A stretch of DNA of 64,000 nucleotides from Pegoplata infirma (lineage: Eukaryota; Arthropoda; Insecta; Diptera; Anthomyiidae). Positions 56,877 to 64,000 of the stretch are shown one piece after another (position 1 is the first letter of the stretch; each line of letters begins with the position of its first letter). A program made the translations under genes and the position numbers. The stretch covers positions 41,377,890-41,441,889 of the forward strand of contig OY992540.1 in NCBI GenBank assembly GCA_963921195.1, in the 5' to 3' direction. The notes below the pieces were generated by a model. That model had not been told where the DNA came from. It made no database searches and saw nothing but the letters and a program-made list of their open reading frames with translations.

Positions 56877-57125
56877 CACAGAGAAAAATAAATTTCCAAC
56901 TGAATTTTTCAGTTGTATTAACTCAAAATTCGGTTGGTGCTACTACATTTTGATGTGGCTAACGAATTTTATAGTTGTTTCAATTAAAAGACAGTTGTGA
57001 TAACAAAAATTTGTTCTAACTACCGATATTTAGTTGTTTCAACCTTAATTCAAATCTATCCACCGATTTTTTGTTGCAACAACTGAATTTCAGTTGGAAA
57101 TTAGCAAATTTTTTTTTCTGTGTGA
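56877..57125. mobile_element. MITE, CACAGAGAAAAA ends
   Basis: Ends CACAGAGAAAAATAAATTTC and the inverse of TTTTTTTTTCTGTGTG, both followed by TTTCCAACTGAA. Repeated AGTTGTTTCAA and AACTGAATTTCAGTTG words inside. A GAA flank on both sides is a possible duplication. Confidence 0.6.
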
Positions 57126-58219
57126 AGTTATAACAAATGTATCTTAGTTTTTCTGTTTTTTCGTGATTAGAGTTTGTGTTTAATCCAAATCGGTTTATTC
57201 ATCGAAATAACAAATAAGCATTGGCTGTTTTTTGGTTGGCCTATTTATCATCATTTAAAATGTGTTAAAGGCCTCTGTTATGACTTTCAAAACTTTTCAA
57301 ATCACATGATATTTTTCGAATCACATGAAATCGAGTTTGGTGTTTGTTTACGGGTTCATTCAAAGTCAGACAAGGAAAAACAATAAAATTTAAAATTCGT
57401 TATTGATAAAATTCAATTTTGAATTTTTAAAAAAATTCAAGAAAGAATTTTAAATATAATTCTTAAAAATTTTATTTTAAACTAGCTCGCCCGCCGGAAC
57501 TTCGTTACCGGTTATGTTAAATACCGGATAATAGAAGGATCAGGATTACCCTACCGATTTCAAAAAATGACTCATATGTAGTCTTTGTTTTATTTAATTG
57601 TGGACGTTTAAGTCTTTCATAAAATAATATTTCATTGAATAACTTAAACAATAAAACTTGAATAATTTCGGTGGTACGTTGTCATGTACGTTCCGGTGAA
57701 AAAGATTGTGGCAATTTTCGAGCCTTTATATCAGGATTTTGGATCCTGAGTGAATAAATATTTCAGTGAAAAAAGAAATTGGAATAAAAATAAGTTTGAG
57801 TGGAAAAACATATAGAGAGAAAAAATATGGAGTTAAAAAGTTTAATACGAAAAATTTTAATAAAAATTACGATTCTATATTGTTCCCCGCTCTATTCCAT
57901 TTCGTTCCCCGTTCTACTCCATTTCATTTCCAATTCAACCTCCATGCAAGTTTCATTCCTCTCCATGTAATATGCATTACAGAAATAAAAAGTGCTATTG
58001 TATTTATCTTATAGATATAAAAATACCATTTTACACTACTTGTACCAATTAAGGTACCCCTTTTTACCCTGTCCATATCTTGGGTGTTATTTTGGCTGGA
58101 GGATACTGCCCGTCAAATTTTGAGTTTTGTGATCACAACAAAAACCTTCCAGTAAAGTATTCAACTGATTCTTATAAATTTTGCTCCCATGATTCCAAAT
58201 CTGTCAGTACAGTTTTTAT
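57126..58219. other. Non-coding region
   Basis: GCTCGCCCGCCGGAACTTCG followed by TTACCGGTTATGTTAAATAC at 57485-57525 stands out as GC-rich and resembles 815-850, suggesting a dispersed repeat. 57890-57970 has CCCCGCTCTATTCCATTTC repeated in degenerate form. No gene recognised. Confidence 0.45.
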
Positions 58220-59059
58220 TATACCCTCCACTCTAGTGATAGAGGGTATATATAAGTTTGTCATTACCTTTGTAACACCAGGAAATTTTGGTCTAGGACC
58301 CCACAAATTATATATATTCATGATCCTCGATCGATTTTAAGACGATCTAGCGATGTCGGTCCGTCTGTCTGTCTGTTGAAAACACGCTTACTCTTGAAAG
58401 ACTTTACGGAGGCTCCTGAAGTTTGGCACATATGTTGGCCAATTAGCTGGTCAGGTTGGTATTGTAATACAGCGAAATCGGTCCAGTGGTTCAAAAGTTA
58501 TAAGCAAAATACTGAATTTCGGCAAGGGTTTTTCGTGAATTTACGATATAAAAAACACGCTAACTTTCGAAAGACATTTCTGTGGATGCTGAAGCATTGC
58601 ATTTATATTTTTCGTTACACTGACCTGGTTCGTATTGAATTTCAGCCAAATCGGTCCAGTGGTTCAAAAGTTATTAGCAAATCCGTGAATTTCACATTAG
58701 TTTCACCTTCACCGTGTTGAAAACCCGTTAAACATGTTTTAAAACATGTTTTAAAAACATTGGTAAGTCACAAAAATATTTCACAACGAATTTTTCTCAC
58801 TCAAAAATATTTTTTTCACTAAAAAAAAATATATACACTCGAAAAAAAATTGTACACTCAAAAAAAATTGTACACTCAAAAAAAAATTTTATAATTTTTT
58901 TTTTTTTTTTTAAATTTCTAATAAAGAAAAGTTTTTTTACACAAAATAAAATATTTCTAATTAAAATTACTATTTTTTCACGTTAAAAATTTTACTATCA
59001 CTTAAAATTGTGAATGTTGTTTATAGATTTGGCTAAGCCGAATTTAATTTCTCTACTTG
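58220..59059 (+). mobile_element. DINE-1-like element, family A, full-length reference copy
   Basis: 840 bp, uninterrupted. 5' hairpin TATACCCTCCACTCTAGTG with ATAGAGGGTATA; TTTGTCATTACC, GACCCCACAAATTATATATA, GATCCTCGATCG, GATGTCGGTCCGTCTGTCTG. Two repeated blocks of AATCGGTCCAGTGGTTCAAA; an ACACTCAAAAAAAATT tandem tract; 3' stem ATTTGGCTAAGCCGAAT, then TTTCTCTACTTG. Confidence 0.75.
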
Positions 59060-59364
59060 TTTGTTTTTGTTTTACGTACAAATTTTGTAAAAATTTTAGT
59101 AAAAATAAGCACTAGAAATATCTCAATATGTTGGGATGTGAGTAGGGATGTGATTTCCATGCAAATGCATTTTTTTGTCGATAGTCTAAAAACGATAACA
59201 AGCAATTATCTTTCCGAATCAAGAAATTTGCGTAAATATGGCATCGATTTGTTTTTGCATATTTTGGTAAAAATTTTATTTTTTGCATATTTCCAACTTT
59301 TAAGTGCATATTTTTGCATATTTTGGCATAAATCAGCAAAAACACAAATTGAAATTTATTTGTT

Positions 59365-59570
59365 TAAAAACTCTGATTAATTTTTATTAAAAAATAAAAA
59401 TTGTTTTATTCGACTTTTAAAATATTATATTTTGAGGATGTTTATTCTGGCTCGAGGTCATTATTTTCTTTACTAATTAAAACCATAGCATAATTTTTAA
59501 GAAAATTACATTTTTGTTTTAAATTTATTTATGTTGGTCATTTTTGCAAGACTTAATCGACACGTGTTTC
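59365..59570. mobile_element. Half copy of the CTCGAGCC fold-back family
   Basis: CTGATTAATTTTTATTAAAA through GAGGATGTTTATTCTGGCTC, ACTAATTAAAACCATAGC and CGACACGTGTTTCG: the left arm and loop of 3081-3436 with a small deletion in the ATGATATTCTC segment. It joins directly to a DINE-A body. Confidence 0.7.
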
Positions 59571-59976
59571 GTTCCTATGTCCAGGTTCGTTTCAAATCTC
59601 AGCCAAATCGGTTCAGTGGTTCAAAAGCTATAAGCAAACCCCTGAATTTCAGGTTGGTTTCACCTAAAACTCATGTGTTTAAAAACCCGAGTTTTAAAAA
59701 AACAAGCTTTAAAAACAATAAGCCACAAAATTACTTTACATAGTATTTTTGTCACTCAGAAATATTTTTACACAAAAAAAAAATGTACACTCGAAAAAAA
59801 TTGTAAATTATTTTTTTTTTTTACAAAAATGAAAAAAAAAGTTTTTTACTCAAAATAAAATATTTCTAATCCAAATTGTTAATTTTTTTTACATTAAAAA
59901 ATTTACTATCCTTTTAAAAGGGCATTGTGGAGGGTATTCATAGATTCGGCCAAGTCGAATTTAACTTTTATACTTG
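59571..59976 (+). mobile_element. DINE-A 3' half
   Basis: CAGCCAAATCGGTTCAGTGG, a TGTACACTCGAAAAAAATTG tract, GGGCATTGTGGAGGGTATTC, ATTCGGCCAAGTCGAAT stem and ACTTTTATACTTG. The 5' half is replaced by the fold-back fragment. Confidence 0.65.
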
Positions 59977-59985
59977 TTTATTTTC

Positions 59986-60090
59986 GTATGACCCATATCA
60001 GACATTTCCCCAAAGAAGTCTTAGGTGACATGTCCCCAGAAAGTCAGCATGCCCCTGACTGCTTCTGACTTTGAGTAAGGACATTTTGAA
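59986..60090. mobile_element. Fragment of the CGCCCAGTTGG family
   Basis: GTATGACCCATATCAGACAT, TTCCCCAAAGAAGTCTTAGG, TGACATGTCCCC and GACTTTGAGTAAGGACATTT are the reverse complement of 52700-52815 in the 52594 element. Confidence 0.65.
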
Positions 60091-61455
60091 AAAAATTTTT
60101 TTAATCGAAATCTTTTTTCTTTACAAAATTGATAAAAAATAAAATGTTTTTTTTAATTAAATACAAAAATCGAACTAAAAATTAAAAAACAAGTTTATAT
60201 TTTTGAAATTTGCATTAGTTTTTTAATATTGTAACTCGTTTATTATTCGCATGGCATCGTTGTCACAACTAAAAAATTATGTTGCTATTTTATTGGCTTG
60301 AGTAAAAGTGCTTTCATAAATAAAATTGCTATTTACGAAAATAAAGTTGCAATAGCTGTGTTCGCGAACTCAATAATTTGTACGAATTTGTACAAATTAT
60401 TACGAATTTTGTCTAAAAGTCGTTCGCGTACTTTAAAACCCCAGTAACGAGAGAGAAAATGAGAGAAAAAAGTGACAGTTCTATTTTAGAAACTTGCAAG
60501 TTTTTACTGGATAAATTTTTGCCAGCAAGAATTATCAAGCAGAAAAAACATCTGTTTTAAAAACATATGATTATATTTTTGTAAACGATACACAAAAATA
60601 TTTTGCAGTTACATTTTTGTGCATAAAATATGATTAAATATCAACTAATTAATAAAAAAAATACATCCCAAAATTAAATTTCTTTTATTAACAAGTTAAA
60701 AAATAAATACCAACAAACTAAAAATTTACAAGTGAATGCAAAATTTTTTATAAGCTGATTTAAATCAGCTGTTTATCTAACTTGCAAATTTTTACGGATT
60801 TCTGTTCGCGTACTTTTTACAATTTTTCCCTTTTGAGAGCGATTTCTTTTTTACTCTCTAAAATTTTGTTGCTTGATAATTTTTACTGGGAAAGTACGCA
60901 AACAGACTTAATGTTGCTATTTATTTTTGCATAAGTAAAATAGCTAACATGAGTATAATTGCTAACGTAAATTTATAAACATTATATTAAATTTTAGGCT
61001 ATCCACAGTCTTTTTATACTACGTCTATGATTGAGGATATTTATTTACCACATATATTTCAAAATCATCCCTGTCATTGTTAGACTATATTTTTTTTTTT
61101 AAACAAATTTTGTTCGTTCGCTTGTTATTTTAACTGACCACAATGGGAAATATTGTTTGTGGCACGCGACCACTAAAACGGGTTCCTTAATTGTAGTAAA
61201 ATGTAGGAAGTAACATTTTTTTTTTAAAAAAACCTAAAATGATAAACGTTTTCTTAAAGTAAATTAAGATTGTTTAAAAGCAAAAACAACAATTAAAATA
61301 TTTGTTTGTAAATTTATTGTATGTACGAATATGTATGTGAATTAAATTGTACTCAGATTTTTATTTTTTAATATTATTTTAAATATACTTTAATGTATAT
61401 TTTTAGTTTAATTGTTTTCATTGTTAAGTGCAATAGAAAAAAATGAAAATGTAAA
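60091..61455. other. Non-coding region with a possible MITE
   Basis: At 60421-60903 GTTCGCGTACTTTAAAACC and the inverse of GAAAGTACGCAAAC form imperfect ends, with GAGAGAGAAAATGAGAGAAA and TTGCTTGATAATTTTTACTG pairing inside. The target duplication is not clear. The rest is AT-rich. Confidence 0.45.
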
Positions 61456-62602
61456 CAAGTAAAAAAATTTTAGTCGGTAAAGACCGATCATCTAATACCC
61501 TACACCAGTGTTTCCCGGAAAGTGGATCCCAAGTTCAAGCATAATCTGACTGTATCTATGTTTTGTTAAATCTTTATTTACTGTAGCAAATACACGTAAA
61601 CCAAATTTGAGTGAATTATGCTTATTTTTGTAGCAATTGACCGATTTAACTGAATATCTGGCAAATTTTAAATATTGAGAGTATGTACAAAAAATTCCCA
61701 ATTATAATCAGATTAAACACTAGGGATATAACCAAAATAGGAACCTATCATAATCGTATGGGCAATTTTATACTGATAACAAAAAACGTTATCCGGGGAC
61801 ATTTTGGTCCAAAAACCTTCGGCACCGATTGCAATTTCTAAAACACCATAAATTTAAATTTTTTTATGTTTTATGGTGGGATTCCTTCCCATCCACCGTT
61901 TTTTGGCTTTTTGTCGTTTTACAACAAAAATAAAACAATAACAAATTTATAAGATGGTTTTCGACACTAGAAATACGGGTTTCCCGAATAATAAAAAAAA
62001 AATATTAGCGAAAACTTCATCGCGATCGGTGCCGAACCTTTTGTAACATTCGCGAAAAAAAGAACACACATTTCTTCTTGATTTTTCATGTACTTTCTCA
62101 ATATGATAGGTCCTTTTCGATATTTGCAAAAAAACGCAAATGGTTATATCCCTATTAAACACCATACATTTTTAATCAAATATTTAATTTTTTCATAATT
62201 TTAAGAGATGTATGTCAATATCGCGAGGGTGGTTTGCAATGGGACTACAAGTTGAACTGGAAGGGAATTTCGAAATACTACCTATTTAAATAAGGTTATT
62301 AGAGCCATTTAAACAATATTTGAAGAGGACTTGAAGCTATTTTTTTCAATTCAAAAGGTTTCGCCCTTGTGTCAAAAAAAGAATTAATTTAAATTTTCAG
62401 ACCAATCGAATAATAATTACGACCTGTACTGTGCGTACAAGTTTTACATGAAGAAGTGAACAACGGACGGGCATTGCTAAATCGACTCAAAAAGTAATTC
62501 TGAGTCGATCGGTATGCTTGAAGGTAGGTCTACCAATACTTTGGGTAGTTACAAAAAACATCACAGTCATTTTACCCTGTACCAAAAAGTGGTGTAGGGT
62601 AT
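61456..62602 (-). mobile_element. DINE-1-like element, family B, interrupted
   Basis: Minus strand from TATACCCTACACCACTTTTT (62602) with GGTACAGGGTAA, GATCGACTCAGAATTAC and a degraded GCCCGTCCGTTG block to GGTCGGTCTTTACCGACTA, then CTTG at 61456. Interrupted by the hAT-like 61721-62154. Confidence 0.7.
61721..62154. mobile_element. hAT-like MITE in DINE-B
   Basis: 434 bp, flanked by the exact duplication TTAAACAC (61713-61720, 62155-62162). Ends TAGGGATATAACCA and TGGTTATATCCCTA, perfect for 14 bp; AGGAACCTATCATAAT pairs with ATGATAGGTCC just inside. A palindromic centre of ACACCATAAATTTAAATTT and TTATGGTG. No coding. Confidence 0.88.
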
Positions 62603-62779
62603 ACAAATACATGCTGATATTACCCTACAAACATTTTAAAGATGGAATTTGGAAGTAATAAAAAAATTATTGATTTCGCGTAATGGGAAAGCTGACTAAA
62701 GTGCGGAGAAAGGAATTTTGAGTATTATCTCTCAAAAAACAAAATGGTGATTTGGGATTTTAAATACAAATTAAGTAAA

Positions 62780-63895
62780 ACATTGAATTCGAATCGGCCG
62801 AATCCATGAATACCCTCCAAAATGCTTAAAACACATTTTTAGATTTTAATTTCTTGAACGTAAACAAAATATAAATGTTCAAAAATTCTGACTTAACGAT
62901 TTTCACACCCCTTTTCAAGCATATTTAGGTTGTGCTAAAATGGTGACAAAATCGGGTAATGGCATTTCACTCCTCTTCATTTGGACTTCAAACATCGTTA
63001 ACATGAAAATCCTAGCTGATCTAGAATTTTCATGTTAACAAAACCAATATTTTCGCACTTTTGGGGGTCCACTGTTGTGTTGCTTGCAACAAATAGGTCT
63101 TGATTTCATATAAATTGGACTTCCTGATTTCAAAACTGCAATCCAAAGTTTTCGAGCATATTCCGTTTTCGATATATTCGCGTTCGAGATTTTCGCGTGT
63201 AAAAATTTTCAAACGCGAATATCCCGAAAACGAAAAAAAAAGAAAAATTTGGATTGCAGTTTTGGAAGGTTCATTATATATAAAATCATGTCCTATTTTT
63301 GGAAGAATCTGTAACAGTGGGCCACCAAAAGTGCGAAATTATTGTTTTTTTTTTTTTAATTTAAATAGCGAATATCTCAAAAACGTACTAGAACAAATTG
63401 GATGGCAGATTTAGATTCAGAGGAGCAAAGTCTATAAGATTCAGTTGCATATTTCACTGGGAAGTTTTTGTTATCGAACAGTGTAATAATTTAGCACTAA
63501 CTCGAAAACAGGATCAGCTAGGATTTTCATGTTAACGATTTTAAAAGTTCAAAATAAAGAGGAGTGAAATGCCATTAGCCGATTTTATAACCATTTTAAC
63601 ACAACATAAACTTGCCTGAAGAGGTGTTTGTTATTGAGTGCAAAATTTTTTTCAAATATAACATTTTTTTCGAGTGCAAAATTTTTTTCCAGTGTATTTT
63701 TTTTTGCGTGTAAAATTTTTTTGGAGTTACAAAAACAATTTGTTTAATATTTTTGTGGCGTACCAATGTCATTTAAAATTTATTTTGTGTTTTTCAACAC
63801 GTGAATTCGCGAAAACCACAATGTTAATTTTACGGTTTTGCTCATAACTTTGGACCCTCTGGACCGATTTCTCTGATGCAATACTAACCTGACAT
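62780..63895 (-). mobile_element. DINE-A copy split by an inverted-repeat element
   Basis: The reversed 3' end (GAATCGGCCGAATCCATGAA, TACCCTCCAAAATGC) is at 62785-62900. The body continues at 63629 (TTGAGTGCAAAATTTTTTTC, TCAACACGTGAATTCGCG, CTGGACCGATTTCTCTG) and is cut at 63895 by a LINE fragment. Confidence 0.65.
62906..63628. mobile_element. 723-bp inverted-repeat element
   Basis: Left CACCCCTTTTCAAGC..TTAGGTTGTGCTAAAATGG pairs with right CCATTTTAACACAACATAAA..GAAGAGGTG. The arms extend about 130 bp to AACATGAAAATCCTAGCTGA. A further internal palindrome (TTGGATTGCAGTTTTGGAAG side) centres near 63195. Partial copy at 52588/56290-56455. No coding function. Confidence 0.7.
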
Positions 63896-63903
63896 TCTTC
63901 AGG

Positions 63904-64000
63904 GTAGCTGGAAGTTGGCAAGAGACTGTAGTCTGGAAGTAAATCCAAATAAAACAGAACTTGTCTTGTTTGCAAGGAAAAATAAGATTCCTGTATTTGA
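63904..64000 (+). pseudogene. LINE reverse-transcriptase fragment, runs off the window
   Basis: Frame QGSWKLARDCSLEVNPNKTE then LVLFARKNKIPVF, the block just after the YADD box in LOA/R1-type reverse transcriptases (LSVNPTKTELVLFTRK in relatives, from memory). 5'-truncated within a DINE-A copy; the 3' extent lies outside the window. Could belong to the same family as 36555-38345 or 14938-15676. Confidence 0.7.

Noticed and set aside
18205..64000. Missing first coding exon of Fim
   Set aside because: A short exon of about 20 residues cannot be identified by eye among AT-rich DNA; it may also lie outside the window, so no call was made.

Overview
The window is AT-rich, gene-poor, transposon-dense nuclear DNA from an insect. 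It is most likely a higher fly (calyptrate, blowfly or house-fly type). The reasons are a fimbrin gene with short and very long introns, DINE-1/INE-1-like repeats whose terminal hairpin and GTCCGTCCGTCTG stretch resemble the Drosophila elements, a decayed mariner, and CR1-like and LOA/R1-like LINEs. This assignment is an inference; no species marker was read.

The only cellular gene I can support is the 3' part of fimbrin/plastin (Fim) on the minus strand: coding exons 17094-18204, 16755-17033, 16432-16685 and 9498-9692. Together they give 612 residues with the four calponin-homology domains intact. Only the first coding exon (about 20 residues, start of the first EF-hand) was not located. Two introns are tiny (60 and 69 bp); the last one is 6.7 kb and full of nested mobile elements and a decayed minisatellite.

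Everything else is repeats. 1-9.0 kb: DINE-like copies broken by two hAT-type elements, a fold-back, a 2.3-kb double fold-back made of 16-17-bp minisatellite arms (5204-7530), and a second fold-back with the same termini (8355-9023). 10.4-16.4 kb (Fim intron): a DINE copy containing a 2.5-kb hAT-like element that itself contains a TTAA-flanked piggyBac-like element, then a minisatellite carrying two LINE 3' ends. 18.9-22.1 kb: two hAT-like elements in tandem sharing one target duplication, one with a two-level nest inside, then a 1-kb long-inverted-repeat element. 24.5-35.8 kb: hAT-like elements, DINE copies, three large inverted repeats and a Tc1-like MITE. 36.5-48.4 kb: a decayed LOA/R1-like LINE (minus strand) and three CR1-like LINE copies, one with a hAT-in-hAT nest. 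48.8-51.4 kb: a mariner transposase pseudogene split by a 1,962-bp element. 52.3-56.5 kb: a four-to-five-level nest with a 2,249-bp near-perfect palindrome at its core. 56.6-64 kb: more DINE copies, hAT and MITE insertions, and the start of another LINE fragment.

No element has an intact transposase or reverse transcriptase. The value of the window is its insertion stratigraphy: twelve elements with inverted termini and exact 8-bp target duplications, plus TTAA, TWA, TA and other duplications, allow many insertion orders to be read directly. No tRNA, rRNA, CRISPR or second host gene was recognised.
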